From: an uncultured Pseudomonadales bacterium
GTDB taxonomy: Bacteria > Pseudomonadota > Gammaproteobacteria > Pseudomonadales > Azotimanducaceae
Assembly (NCBI GenBank): GCA_958296405.1
Contig: OY282519.1
Location: 1,906,132-1,970,131 of the forward strand
Direction of reading: 5' to 3'
Length of the DNA: 64,000 nucleotides
In this document: piece by piece, positions 1-9,697 of the stretch
Numbering within the stretch: the first letter of the stretch is position 1
How the letters are laid out: each line of letters starts with the position of its first letter
Program-made: the position numbers and the translations under genes
Notes under the pieces: model-generated
The model's database searches: none
The model's input: the letters and a program-made list of their open reading frames with translations, nothing else
What the model was told of the DNA's origin: nothing

Positions 1-89
1 GGCAACCTCGGTCGCAAGGCTCGGCCGGAAAGGAGGGAACCGGACAGATGACGTGCTGGGAAAAGCGGACAGATCAATTGCTATTGACA
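1..89. mobile_element. Probable terminus of an IS21-family element (body lies outside the window)
   Basis: Read on the minus strand from base 89, the sequence begins TGTCAATAGC and carries two copies of ATCTGTCCG about 26 bp apart (plus-strand CGGACAGAT at 41-49 and 67-75). A TG-starting end with short directly repeated ATCTGTCCG blocks is the arrangement I know from the multiple terminal repeats of IS21-like elements. The istA/istB genes would lie left of base 1. A frame open from base 1 stops at base 51 and could be the tail of such a gene. This rests on motif recognition only; the other end and the target duplication cannot be seen. Confidence 0.45.
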
Positions 90-329
90 CAGCCCCTGCA
101 TTGCGCTTGACAACGCCGCATGGCGGTGCCCATGATGCGCATCAGGGTCAGCGACCCAATCAGGCTGCGGTGAGGTGCCCTTGGTGCCAATGTAGCGGGA
201 AAAGGCCGACACCGCCGCTGGCTCAGTCCGCTCTCTTCCTGTACAGCAGGAGATCGTTTCGCCTCTTGTCGGCCGCTGTGCCGAAAGAAGTCCAAAGGAG
301 CGACTCGTCCTCGAGGGCATCAATGAATC

Positions 330-620
330 GACGTTTATGACCGCGTCGATGCGGATCATGTGTACGGAATGACACCGAACGAAACACCAAAGGACATTTG
401 GGGCGCAGACGGAGCGCGGCATCTCAACGAGCCCTTGGATGGCGACGACGACTCGCGTTGGCTGGACACCAATCGCGCTAGGGGCGAGGCGAGCGTCAAG
501 CCATTCGCGCAAACACTAAGCGTAGACACGGCGAGCGGAACGCTGCGCCGTCTGGCGGATCGCGTGGCCGGCACATGCAAGCCCCGGCCACCAGACGCCC
601 ACGGCGTCATCGAGCCATGA
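330..620 (+). CDS. Possible small ORF overlapping the STAND nuclease gene
   Basis: The frame opens after a TGA at 324-326. Possible starts are GTG at 360 (86 residues) or ATG at 369. Its TGA at 618-620 overlaps the ATG at 617 of the large downstream gene in an ATGA arrangement, which suggests translational coupling. The translation is polar, with an aspartate-rich stretch (LDGDDDSRWLD) and no membrane segment or motif I recognise. The frame already reads plausibly as protein before the GTG (IDVYDRVDADHVYG), so it could be the 3' part of a gene that lost its start. Whether it is expressed is uncertain. Confidence 0.3.
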   Translation, partial: DVYDRVDADHVYGMTPNETPKDIWGADGARHLNEPLDGDDDSRWLDTNRARGEASVKPFAQTLSVDTASGTLRRLADRVAGTCKPRPPDAHGVIEP

Positions 621-3600
621 CGCTGCGGGGAGGCCCCGCCGCCAAGCTCGGCAATCGCTTCGAGAAGTGGTGGACGCTCTCGGAATTGGTGCGGATGCTG
701 CGTGGCGAGACGGACTCGTTGCGGATAGAGGAACCGGGGCTGGATGGCGTCGAGTTCGTCGTCAAATGCGGTTCTCGACGCGAGTTCCACCAGGCGAAAC
801 GCAGCCATCCCAGCAGCGCATGGAGCACCGCCAAGCTACAGAGCGCAGGCGTCTTGAAGAAAATCGGCGAGCTGTTGGACGGCAACGAGGACCGATTCGT
901 CTTTGTGTCGGGAAGCCATCCTGGTGACCTCGCCGGCCTCTGCGAAGCAGCTGCCAGCGCCGAGTCCTTGGACGAGTTCAAGCAGGACTTCCTCGCCGCA
1001 CAGAAGAGATACAGGGATTACAACCGTGTACTCCAAGAGTGGAACTGCGACGAACACAGCGCTTGGAGCATCCTCCGTCGCGTCGACGTTCACACGATTA
1101 ACGACAGAGAACTAGAGACTAAGATCGATTGGGGGCTTTCGGCGCTCTTTCTTGGTGATGTCGGCCCTGCGCGAGATAGGCTTGCGGCCATCGTTGACGA
1201 TGGCGTCCATCGCAGGGTCACTCGCGAAGACCTCGTGCAGCAACTCCATAAAGCCGGCTACCTCCTCCGAAAGGTATCAGGCACACCGCAAGCCCGCCAA
1301 GCTGTCCATGAAGCGACCGACAGGTTTCTAGCAGGCGCACGCAGTAGCCTCATCCAAAAGTTGCTCATTCCCAGAGAGGCGGCAGCAAAGGTGGTCGCTC
1401 GCCTGACGGGCGAACGTCCCTCGGACTGTGTGCTAGTCGGACGAGCCGGTACCGGCAAGACGGCGAGCGTGATCGAAGTGGTGGAAAAGCTCCAGCAACA
1501 AGGTGCGCATGTGCTCGCCTTCCGCCTCGACCGGCACGTGTCGGCAACATCCACGGTCGACTTGGGTCGCGGGCTTGATCTAGAGGAGTCGCCGGCATTG
1601 CTGTTGGCCCACCTAGCCAATGCGGATGACAAGCCTGCGGTGCTGATTGTCGATCAGCTCGATGCCGTGAGCGCTACGTCCGGCAGGAGCTCGAACGCCT
1701 TTGACATCGTCGAGCGGCTACTCATGGAATGTCGGCCCGCGTCGGTCCACGTTGCCGTCGTCTGCCGGTCGTTCGACTGGCAGCACGACTCGCGGCTGCG
1801 CGGTTTGATCCGCGAAGAAGATCAGAAGATCGAGCTCGGCGAGTTCTCCGATGACGACGTGAGGAAGGTTTTGGCGCAGGCCCATGTCGAACGTGAGCCT
1901 AGCGCCCGGCAGCTCGCCTTGTTGCGGCTGCCGCAGAACTTGTCGCTCTTCCTTGCCACGGACGGCTCTGCGTCGGATGCGCTGTCTTTCGGCACTGCCA
2001 AGGATCTCTTCGATCTCTACTGGGATGCCAAGAGACGACAGGTTGCAGACAGGACGGATGAAACAGACCAGTGGGCGGATGTGATGGCCACCGTCTGCCA
2101 TGAGATGACCGAGACTCAGCAGCTATCCGTACGAAAGGAGAAGTTGGATCAATTCTCTTTGGACTACATCCATCGATGCGTTTCCGAGAACGTCCTTGTC
2201 GCCGATGGCGACACCTATGGCTTTGGCCACGAGAGCTTTTTCGACTATTGCTTCGCCCGTCGCTTCGCTGCTAGCGATGAGTCCTTGGTGGAGGTTCTTC
2301 TCAAGTCGTCCGAGCAGCATCTCTTTCGTCGCGCACAAGTGCGTCAAGTGCTGGTCTACCTCCGCGACGCGGACTTCAAGCGGTATGTGGGCGAACTTCA
2401 CGCTCTGGTCTCGGACGACAACGTGCGAACGCACATCAAGGACTTGATTTTCACCCTGTTGGCTAGCGTCGATGACCCGCGCGACGACGAATGGAACCTC
2501 TGGAAGGATTGGGTCGGCCCCGCCGTGAACGCGCTCGAGCTAGGGACCATCAATGACGACAGGCTCTCGGAGCGAGCTTGGGCACAGCTCTTGAGTGCGA
2601 GGTCTTGGTTCAAGCAGCTATACAGCCGTGGGGAGATTGCAGATTGGTTGGCATCCAGGTCGTCGCCGCTAGCAGATCGGGCGATTGATTACCTCCGTTG
2701 GCGGCAGCTCGACTGGCCAGATCGGGTTGCTGCGCTTCTCGAGCCATTTGTGGACCAAGGCGGCGAGTGGCCCAACCGCCTCCGCACTGTTGTGGGCATA
2801 GGGCACACTCACTTGAGTCGACGCATCTTCGATCTGTTCCTGAAGCTAGTGGATAACGGGACTTTCGACGCGACGGTGAACTTTTGGAGCATATGTTTGA
2901 GTTTGGTCGAGCACGAGCCTGAGTGGGTACCTGAGGTGCTAGCGCATCAACTTCGCCGCCACGTCGCCCTCTACCAAGCGGCGTTAGCGGAAGGGCGCTT
3001 GGCCGATGCGGATTGGCCTACCCTAGGCCCCGACGGATCTGCAGACGATGCGTTCAAAGGAGCCATTGCCCACTCGCCGAGGAGATTCGTCGACTATGTT
3101 CTGCCTGCGGTGCTCGACGCGTCCGATGCCGCCCTAAAGACAAGTCATTTGCTCCCCGTGCGGGATAAGATGTGGCCGCTCTTAGTCAAGGACAGTGCGT
3201 CGTCGCTGGCCTACCCGTGCCTTCACGCGCTCGCGGACGCACTGGCCGCTCTAGCTGACAGAGGCGAGGACATGGACGTTCAAATCTCGGAGCTAACGAG
3301 CAGACAGACCCACGTTGCCAACCATCTCTTGCTGGCCATCTACCGCGGCGGTGCCGCCCGCTTTGCCGACGAGGCGATCCTGGCGTTCTCCGATCACCCT
3401 TGGCGTTTCGACTGCGGCTACATGGACAGCCCCTACTGGTGTGCAACGGAAACCGTCAGGGTCACGGTTCCATATTGCGAGCCTGCTAGCCGCGCCAAGT
3501 TGGAGAATGCAGTCCTAACCTATGTCAACCCTCATGAGCTAACGAAGGAGGGCTTGCGGCAGCGAGGCTGGGCTGCCTTCAACTTGTTAGACGCGATTCC

Positions 3601-5095
3601 CGACGAGCTTCGCAGCGCGAACGCGAAGCGCAGGTTTGCCGAACTTGAGCGCAAGTTTCGCCGGCCGTTGGCAGCGCCGAAGGGTATTGTCACCGAGTGG
3701 GTTGGATCGCCCATTCCGATGGAAGCTGCGGCAAGGATGAGTGAAGAACAGTGGCTGAATGCAATCGTCGTCAAGTATCAATCGGAGAACCTCGCACCAA
3801 AAGGAGGGGCATCGCAGCTTGCCCGAGTTTTCGGCCGCCTAGCGCAAGATGAACCAGAGCGATTCGCGACCATCGGGCTCCAGCTTCCATCCAATACCAA
3901 TCCGGTCTATTTCTCGGAGTTGCTCCGTGCCCTAGAGGGCACATCCCTCGCCGACGAGGCTAAGGTATGCCTATGCCAAAGGGTTTTCGAGTACGCTAGG
4001 AACGAGTGCGGGAAGGACATCGCCATGCTCTTACGCGCTACAACTCAGATGCTGCCCGGTGACGCTGTTGGCATGCTCACTGCGTTAGCGACGGAGCGAC
4101 ACGATTCAGAGGAAGAAGCTTGGCGGCAAGATGCGGGTGGCGGCCAGCCATATTACGGCGGCGACATCCACCTCAATGGCATTAATACCACGCGAGGCCA
4201 AGCGGCCGAAGTGATAGGCAAGCTAATCGAAGGGGATGCCTCCTACATCGAAAAGTTCCAATCCGCGCTCGAGGAGTTGGTTCATGAGCACAGACCATCT
4301 GTTGCTTCATGCGTGGCAAGAACGCTCCGTGCAGTGGCTTATCACAACCACGCACTCGGATTGGAGTTGTTTCTGCGCATGGACTTCAGCGAAGAGCGCC
4401 TGTTGGGGACAGATCATGTGCGCGAGTTCATGCGCGAGAACTTAGGCCACAGTTTCCCTAGCCTTAGAAGTATGACGTTACGCCTGCTTAGGTCTCGGCA
4501 TCCAGATATACGCAGAGCGGGGGCCCAGCTGGTGTGTCTAGCTGCTTTAACCCACGACGATGCGCGGGAACTTATGGTAGAGGCGCAGCAGGGAGACCGG
4601 CTGCAGAGGCTTGGCGTGGCCGATGTCGCCTCGGCGAATGTCGCCGATCCCATCTGTCGCCAATGGTGCGAAGGTGCGCTCAAGGATCTCTTCGGCGACA
4701 GTGATGTCGAAGTCCGCAAGGTGGCAGCTTTGTGTTTCCGCGAGCTACCGGAGGATCGCCTTGCCGATTACAGCGAGCTCATACAGGCGTTCTGCGGCAG
4801 CCCGAGTTACAAGGAGGAACCTTTCTTTCTTCTCAGCGCGTTGAAGAGTGCGCGGGGGCAGTTGCCAGGCATCGTCTGCTTGGCGTGTGAGAGGTTCTTA
4901 GATCATCTTGCATCCGAAACACGGGCCGTCGGCGGCCGAGGCACCAACTCGAGGATGGCGGTTGAACTAGCGTTCCGCGTCTACCAGCAGCATCAGAACG
5001 ACGAGTGGACATCGCGGGCCCTAGACTTGATTGATCGCATCTGTCTGGAAGAACCGAGCGAAGCGGCAGAGGATTTCGAGAACTTCGAGCGGTAG
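617..5095 (+). CDS. Avs-like STAND NTPase with N-terminal Mrr/Cap4-type nuclease domain
   Basis: The predicted protein has 1492 residues. The N-terminus resembles restriction-type (DUF4297/Cap4-like) nucleases: GNRFEKWW, Asp43, and EFHQAK at 56-61, which supplies the Q-x-K part of a PD-(D/E)xK-type site. A P-loop follows (GRAGTGKT, 275-282) with a Walker B strand VLIVDQLD at 342-349. The motif GHESFFDYCFARRF near 536-549 is typical of the helical part of NACHT/STAND NTPases. The remaining 900 or so residues look all-helical, like a HEAT-type sensor. In antiviral STAND proteins the C-terminus recognises a phage protein and the NTPase oligomerises to activate the nuclease; that role is inferred here. 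The ATG at 617 is chosen over an upstream in-frame ATG at 575 because homologous-looking sequence starts there and it overlaps the upstream stop. Codons such as CTA and TTA are commoner than in the neighbours, which suggests transfer. Confidence 0.7.
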   Translation: MTLRGGPAAKLGNRFEKWWTLSELVRMLRGETDSLRIEEPGLDGVEFVVKCGSRREFHQAKRSHPSSAWSTAKLQSAGVLKKIGELLDGNEDRFVFVSGSHPGDLAGLCEAAASAESLDEFKQDFLAAQKRYRDYNRVLQEWNCDEHSAWSILRRVDVHTINDRELETKIDWGLSALFLGDVGPARDRLAAIVDDGVHRRVTREDLVQQLHKAGYLLRKVSGTPQARQAVHEATDRFLAGARSSLIQKLLIPREAAAKVVARLTGERPSDCVLVGRAGTGKTASVIEVVEKLQQQGAHVLAFRLDRHVSATSTVDLGRGLDLEESPALLLAHLANADDKPAVLIVDQLDAVSATSGRSSNAFDIVERLLMECRPASVHVAVVCRSFDWQHDSRLRGLIREEDQKIELGEFSDDDVRKVLAQAHVEREPSARQLALLRLPQNLSLFLATDGSASDALSFGTAKDLFDLYWDAKRRQVADRTDETDQWADVMATVCHEMTETQQLSVRKEKLDQFSLDYIHRCVSENVLVADGDTYGFGHESFFDYCFARRFAASDESLVEVLLKSSEQHLFRRAQVRQVLVYLRDADFKRYVGELHALVSDDNVRTHIKDLIFTLLASVDDPRDDEWNLWKDWVGPAVNALELGTINDDRLSERAWAQLLSARSWFKQLYSRGEIADWLASRSSPLADRAIDYLRWRQLDWPDRVAALLEPFVDQGGEWPNRLRTVVGIGHTHLSRRIFDLFLKLVDNGTFDATVNFWSICLSLVEHEPEWVPEVLAHQLRRHVALYQAALAEGRLADADWPTLGPDGSADDAFKGAIAHSPRRFVDYVLPAVLDASDAALKTSHLLPVRDKMWPLLVKDSASSLAYPCLHALADALAALADRGEDMDVQISELTSRQTHVANHLLLAIYRGGAARFADEAILAFSDHPWRFDCGYMDSPYWCATETVRVTVPYCEPASRAKLENAVLTYVNPHELTKEGLRQRGWAAFNLLDAIPDELRSANAKRRFAELERKFRRPLAAPKGIVTEWVGSPIPMEAAARMSEEQWLNAIVVKYQSENLAPKGGASQLARVFGRLAQDEPERFATIGLQLPSNTNPVYFSELLRALEGTSLADEAKVCLCQRVFEYARNECGKDIAMLLRATTQMLPGDAVGMLTALATERHDSEEEAWRQDAGGGQPYYGGDIHLNGINTTRGQAAEVIGKLIEGDASYIEKFQSALEELVHEHRPSVASCVARTLRAVAYHNHALGLELFLRMDFSEERLLGTDHVREFMRENLGHSFPSLRSMTLRLLRSRHPDIRRAGAQLVCLAALTHDDARELMVEAQQGDRLQRLGVADVASANVADPICRQWCEGALKDLFGDSDVEVRKVAALCFRELPEDRLADYSELIQAFCGSPSYKEEPFFLLSALKSARGQLPGIVCLACERFLDHLASETRAVGGRGTNSRMAVELAFRVYQQHQNDEWTSRALDLIDRICLEEPSEAAEDFENFER

Positions 5096-5164
5096 GTGCT
5101 CGTTCGTCAACGGAGAGGTTGGGCCCGACGCGCCACCACCCAGCGAAACATCGACCAGCGCCGC

Positions 5165-7654
5165 TCAACCAGACGCCAGCTTAGCCAGCCGCGCCACCGC
5201 CGCCTCGAGGTCTGGCTCATCCGTCAGCACGTCGCGCATGGGGTCGCCCATGCGTTTGAGCCGCGCCACGGCGTTGCCGATGTGGAAGTTCTCGTTGCGC
5301 AGCCGACGGTTGAGTTCAGACCACTTGAGTGGCATGGAGACGGAAGCCGCCGGCTCCGCGCGGGCGGAAAACGGTGCCACGATGAGCTGGCCGTGCCGGT
5401 TCTGCAGGTAGTCGATGTACACCTTGCCGCCGCGTTGCCGCACCGCTCGGGTGATGGTGCAGGTGTCTGGGCGCCGCGCCACCACCGCGCGGGCGAGCAA
5501 CTCCGCCAGCGTGCGCGACTGTTCGTGGGTGAGCCGCCGCGCCAGCGGGATGAGGACGTGCAGCCCGCTCGCGCCGCTCGTCTTCAAGTAGCCGGGCAGC
5601 CCCAACTCTTCGATGAGGTCGCGGATTTCCTTGGCGGCGCCCAAAACATGCTCGAACGGCGCGTCCTTGGGGTCTAAGTCCAGCACGCACCAGTCTGGGT
5701 GCGCCAAGTCGTCGATGCGGCTGTGCCAAGCGTGTACGGGAATGGCGCCGAGATTGGCGAAGTACTTGAGCGATGCCGCGCCCTCGGCCATGAAGTAGTT
5801 GATGTCGCGTTGCTCCGTGTCCGTCCACAGCGACGCGCGCTTCACCCACTCCGGCGTGAAGTCCGGCGCGTCCCGCTGATAGAAGGACTTGCCGTGGATG
5901 CCGTCTGGAAACCGCGTCAGCACCAGCGGGCGGTTGCGCAGGTAGGGCAGCATCCACGGCGCGATGCGCTCGTAGTAATCCACCAAGTCGCCCTTGGTGA
6001 GCGCCTTCTCCGGGAAGAACGTCTTGTCGCGGTTGGTCACCACCACATCGGGCGGCGCGTCCGCAGCCGGTTCGATGGGCTGCAAGTCGTCAAAGGCGCT
6101 CACGCACTCAGCCGGCGGCTTGTCGTCGCGCAGGCGCAGGAACGCCGGTTGGCGCAACATTCCGTCCAGCGAATACTCTTGGAAGGACACCTCGCAGACG
6201 AGTTCCCCGGCCACCCAGCGGATCTCCTTGTCCGCCGCCAAGGCGGTGCCCTTGCCCAGCGCCGGCAGCCGCTCGAGGAACTCGCGCCGCTCCGCGCTGC
6301 CGAGGCCTGAACCCACCCGCCCGCAGTAGCTCAAGCCGGCGGCGCGGAACTCGGCGAGGGCGAGCGCTCCCACGTCCGCGTCGTTGGACTTCACCGGCAC
6401 CCAGCCGACGATCACGAAGTCTCCATTGCGTTGCGCCCGCACCTTCACCCAATCGTCCGAACGGCCGCTGCGGTAGGGGCTGTCCGCGCGTTTGCCCACC
6501 ACGCCTTCCAAGCCGAGCTTGCGCATGCCGGCGTAAGCCTGCGCGCCGTGCTCCGCCACATGGTCGGAAAAGCGCAGCGGGCCGGCGGAAGGCAGCATCT
6601 CCTTCAGCAATGCCTTGCGCTCAATGAGCGGGGTGGCGCGCAGGTCGTAACCGAGGGCCTGCGGCAGGTCGAAGGCGTAGTACGTCACCGGCAGTTCCCG
6701 CGCCAGCCGCGTCAAGCGCCGTGCGTCATGCACCTTGGCGCGTTGCTGCAGCAGCGCAAAGCTCGGCCGGCCAGACGGATCCTGCACCACGGCTTCGCCA
6801 TCCATGACGAACTGCGGGTACGGCAGGCGGCGCGCCAGCCGCTCAAGGTCTGGGAAGTTGGGCGTGAGGTCCAAGCCGTTGCGCGAGCGCAGGGTCACGC
6901 CGTCGCCGTCCCGCTCGATGAGCAGCCGGTAGCCGTCGTACTTCACCTCGAAGAGCCAGCCGGCGCGATCGAACGCTTCCCCGGCGCGAGCGAGCATGGG
7001 CTTGATGGACAAAGGCGGGCCTTGCGGCGGGCAGGGCGCCAAACGCTCGATGCGGTGCGCGAGACGCTTGCCGGCTTGGGCTGGATTGGCCATGCCGTCC
7101 AACGTGAGGCCAGAGAGCACCGAATCGTCGAGCGGCGGCTGCGCGCTCTCGTGGCCATCGCGCTCCTTGATTAAGAGCCACTCCTTGCCGTCTTTGGAGG
7201 CGTTGCGGCCCTTGAGGCGGATCAGCGTCCAACGGCCGCGCAGCTTGTGGCCATTGAGTTGGAACAGCAGTTTGCCGCGCTCGAAGCCCTCGTCGAAGGG
7301 CTCCAGCTCGATGTAGTGGCCGCAATCCCACACGATGACGTGGCCGGCGCCGTAGTTGCCGTCTGGGATGCGTCCCTCGAACTCCGCGTATTCCAGCGGA
7401 TGGTCTTCCACCTGCACGGCGAACCGCTTGTCGTCTGGGTTCGGCGACGGTCCCTTGGGGACGGCCCAAGAGCGCAGCACCCCGGCCACTTCCAAGCGCA
7501 CGTCCCAATGCAGATGGCTGGCGCGGTGTTGCTGCACCACGAAAATGCGCGCGTCGCGCGCGCCACCGCCATCCGCCGCGGCGAACGGTTCCGGGGTGGC
7601 GCCGGCGGCGCGTTTGCGCCGGTAGGCGGCGAGGTCGGTGGTGGTTGTGGCCAT
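5165..7654 (-). CDS. ligD: Multifunctional DNA ligase D (NHEJ)
   Basis: 829 residues with the three LigD modules in the order phosphoesterase, ligase, polymerase. The 3'-phosphoesterase (about 35-165) has HRASHLHWDVRLE. The ATP-dependent ligase (about 215-510) has the nucleophile motif KYDG near residue 238, DGEAVV, EGVVGKR and WVKVRA. The LigD-type primase/polymerase (about 540-825) has the metal-binding DLDPKD near 658 and the SGASGLHV motif. It trims, fills and seals double-strand breaks held by Ku. The ATG at 7652-7654 faces the ku start across an 82 bp shared promoter region. The gene is convergent with the STAND gene. Length and domain order are normal for the family. Confidence 0.95.
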   Translation of the reverse strand: MATTTTDLAAYRRKRAAGATPEPFAAADGGGARDARIFVVQQHRASHLHWDVRLEVAGVLRSWAVPKGPSPNPDDKRFAVQVEDHPLEYAEFEGRIPDGNYGAGHVIVWDCGHYIELEPFDEGFERGKLLFQLNGHKLRGRWTLIRLKGRNASKDGKEWLLIKERDGHESAQPPLDDSVLSGLTLDGMANPAQAGKRLAHRIERLAPCPPQGPPLSIKPMLARAGEAFDRAGWLFEVKYDGYRLLIERDGDGVTLRSRNGLDLTPNFPDLERLARRLPYPQFVMDGEAVVQDPSGRPSFALLQQRAKVHDARRLTRLARELPVTYYAFDLPQALGYDLRATPLIERKALLKEMLPSAGPLRFSDHVAEHGAQAYAGMRKLGLEGVVGKRADSPYRSGRSDDWVKVRAQRNGDFVIVGWVPVKSNDADVGALALAEFRAAGLSYCGRVGSGLGSAERREFLERLPALGKGTALAADKEIRWVAGELVCEVSFQEYSLDGMLRQPAFLRLRDDKPPAECVSAFDDLQPIEPAADAPPDVVVTNRDKTFFPEKALTKGDLVDYYERIAPWMLPYLRNRPLVLTRFPDGIHGKSFYQRDAPDFTPEWVKRASLWTDTEQRDINYFMAEGAASLKYFANLGAIPVHAWHSRIDDLAHPDWCVLDLDPKDAPFEHVLGAAKEIRDLIEELGLPGYLKTSGASGLHVLIPLARRLTHEQSRTLAELLARAVVARRPDTCTITRAVRQRGGKVYIDYLQNRHGQLIVAPFSARAEPAASVSMPLKWSELNRRLRNENFHIGNAVARLKRMGDPMRDVLTDEPDLEAAVARLAKLASG

Positions 7655-7736
7655 GCGCTAGTGGGGTTATATTCAGCCCAACACCGCCCACACCCGCCGC
7701 AAGGCGAGGAGTGAGGCGAGAAATGAGGCGCAAGAG
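7655..7736. promoter_or_regulatory. Divergent promoter region of ligD and ku
   Basis: This 82 bp gap is the only place where promoters for ligD (leftward) and ku (rightward) can lie, unless they sit inside genes. It contains the AT-rich string GGTTATATTCAG near 7666-7677, a possible -10 element, in otherwise GC-rich DNA. The sequence GGCGCAAGAG immediately before the ku ATG is a weak ribosome-binding site. No operator palindrome was recognised. Confidence 0.35.
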
Positions 7737-8639
7737 ATGCCTGCTCGCTCCATTGCCACGGCCACCATCTCGTTCGGCCTAGTTTCCATTCCCGTCAAGC
7801 TGTATTCGACGGTGGACACCACGGCGGCCATCCGCTTCAACTACCTCAGCAAGGATGGCTCGCGCCTGAAGCAGCAGTATATCCGCGCCTCGGACGGCGC
7901 CGTGGTGGAGCGCCAAGAGCGCATCCAAGGCTACGAGTTCGCCAAGGGCCAGTACATCACCTTCTCTGAAGAGGAACTGAAGGCGCTGCATGTGACAGCC
8001 ACCAATGCCATCGACATCGCCGAGTTCATTCCCCTCGCGCAGGTGGAGCGCCTGTACATCGAGAAGGTGTATTACTTGGGGCCAGACAAGGGCGCGGCGC
8101 GTTCCTACCACCTGTTGAAGCAGGCGTTGACGAAGACGGGCCGCGCCGCGTTGGCGAGCTACGCCGCGCGCGGGCGGAGCTACTTGGTGCTGGTGCGGCC
8201 GATGGGCGAGGGCTTGGTGATGGAGCAGCTCAAGTATCAAGAAGAGCTGCGCCCGTTCGACGAAGTGCCCTTGGATGGCATTGAAGTGGCCGAAGCGGAA
8301 CTGGAACTGGCCGTGCAAATCGTGGATCAGCGCACCAACGAGCAGTTCGAGCCAGACAAGTACACCAACGAGGTGCGCGCCCATATGCTGAAGCTGATCG
8401 AGCAGAAGGCGCAGGGCGAGGACGTGTTCGTGGCGCCGGAGGAACGCACCGAGGCGAAGGTCATCGACTTGATGGAGGCGCTGCGGGCATCCGTGTCGAA
8501 GGACGACGGCGAGGAAGAAGCCGCGCCGCGCAAACCTGCCAAACGCGCCACGGCGAAGCGACGCCGCTCTCGCGCCAAGGCTGCCACCGCGGAATCCGAG
8601 AGCGACGCAGACGCGCCGCCGGCGGCGGCCGAGGCGTAG
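7737..8639 (+). CDS. ku: Non-homologous end joining protein Ku
   Basis: 300 residues, the usual size for bacterial Ku. It starts MPARSIATATISFGLVSIPV, the typical N-terminus of the beta-barrel, and continues with the bridge region including LGPDKGAARSYHLL. The last 50 or so residues are a basic, alanine-rich tail, the part that in other Ku proteins mediates DNA threading and LigD stimulation. Ku forms a homodimeric ring on DNA ends and recruits LigD, encoded divergently. The stop is followed 4 bp later by the MerR-TPR gene, so the two are probably cotranscribed. Confidence 0.95.
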   Translation: MPARSIATATISFGLVSIPVKLYSTVDTTAAIRFNYLSKDGSRLKQQYIRASDGAVVERQERIQGYEFAKGQYITFSEEELKALHVTATNAIDIAEFIPLAQVERLYIEKVYYLGPDKGAARSYHLLKQALTKTGRAALASYAARGRSYLVLVRPMGEGLVMEQLKYQEELRPFDEVPLDGIEVAEAELELAVQIVDQRTNEQFEPDKYTNEVRAHMLKLIEQKAQGEDVFVAPEERTEAKVIDLMEALRASVSKDDGEEEAAPRKPAKRATAKRRRSRAKAATAESESDADAPPAAAEA

Positions 8640-8643
8640 CGCC

Positions 8644-9537
8644 ATGCAAGCGGTAGCCGAGGCTGACGTCCGGCCAGCCGGCCACACCACGCGGGAAGTG
8701 GCAGACTTGCTCGGCTTTTCCGTTGGCCAAGTGCGCCAGTTCGTGAAGCGCGGCTTGGTGGAGCCGGCGCGTGGCGAGCGTGGCGAGCACCGCTTCTCGT
8801 TCCCTGATGTGGTGTTGCTGCGCATGGCCAAGCGCTTGATGGACGACAACGTGCCGCCGCGCCGCGCTTTCGCAACCCTCGCCAAGCTGAAGCACGAGCG
8901 TGGCGGGAGGCCACTGGCTTCCGTGCGCATACTGAGCCAAGGGAACCAAGTGGTCGTGCGCGATGCCGCCACCCTTTGGAATGTGGACACTGGCCAAGGC
9001 CACTTGGATTTCGAGGCTGCCGGCGTCGCTTCGCCGGCTGTTGCAGAGGAACGCCCGGCATCGAACGTCGCGCAGGTGGCGCACTTGGCCGATCGCCGCC
9101 ACCTCCCACCCGGCCAAACCCCGGCGGATTTTGGCGCCGACGAGTGGTACGACTTGGGCGTGCAGCTTGAGGAGATGGACCCGCCCAGCGCCCCCGGCGC
9201 CTACGCGCGCGCCATCGCGCTGGATGCGCAGCACGCGGACGCGCACGTCAACTTGGGGCGCCTCTATCAGTTGCAGGGAGATTTGCGGCGCGCCAAGCGC
9301 CACTATCAGCTGGCGCTGGCTGCGGCGCCGGAGCATCCGCTCGCCAACTACAACATGGGCACGGTGTTCGACGAGTTGGAAGAAACGGACAGCGCCGCCA
9401 CCTATTACCGCCATGCGGCCAACGTGCCAGACGCCCACTACAACTTGGCGCGCATCTTCGAACTGCGGGGCGACGAAGTGTCGTCGCTGCGCCACCTGCG
9501 CAAGTACCGCCAGTTGCTGGACGGCGCCGAGCGGTAG
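8644..9537 (+). CDS. MerR-type HTH protein with C-terminal TPR repeats
   Basis: 297 residues. Residues about 15-80 form a MerR-like winged helix (HTTREVADLLGFSVGQVR, then FSFPDVVLLRMAKRLMDDNV). The C-terminal 110 residues contain TPR-like repeats (AYARAIALDAQHADAHVNLG, HYQLALAAAPEHPLANYNMG, YYRHAANVPDAHYNLARIF). There is no typical MerR effector domain, so the TPRs presumably bind a protein partner. It lies 4 bp after ku, which points to a regulatory or accessory role in end joining; that role is inferred from position only. Confidence 0.85.
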   Translation: MQAVAEADVRPAGHTTREVADLLGFSVGQVRQFVKRGLVEPARGERGEHRFSFPDVVLLRMAKRLMDDNVPPRRAFATLAKLKHERGGRPLASVRILSQGNQVVVRDAATLWNVDTGQGHLDFEAAGVASPAVAEERPASNVAQVAHLADRRHLPPGQTPADFGADEWYDLGVQLEEMDPPSAPGAYARAIALDAQHADAHVNLGRLYQLQGDLRRAKRHYQLALAAAPEHPLANYNMGTVFDELEETDSAATYYRHAANVPDAHYNLARIFELRGDEVSSLRHLRKYRQLLDGAER

Positions 9538-9697
9538 GAGCGCCGGCGGCGCATGTCCGATCTGCGAGCGAGACCTCGACCGAGCCGAAGGGCAAGGATT
9601 GGAAGACCGGCGAGGACGCCTACATAGCTAGATGCTCCGGCCGCGATATGCCATGCCATGTCGGAAAATCGGCCAAGGGCTTGGCTCTTGGAACCCA

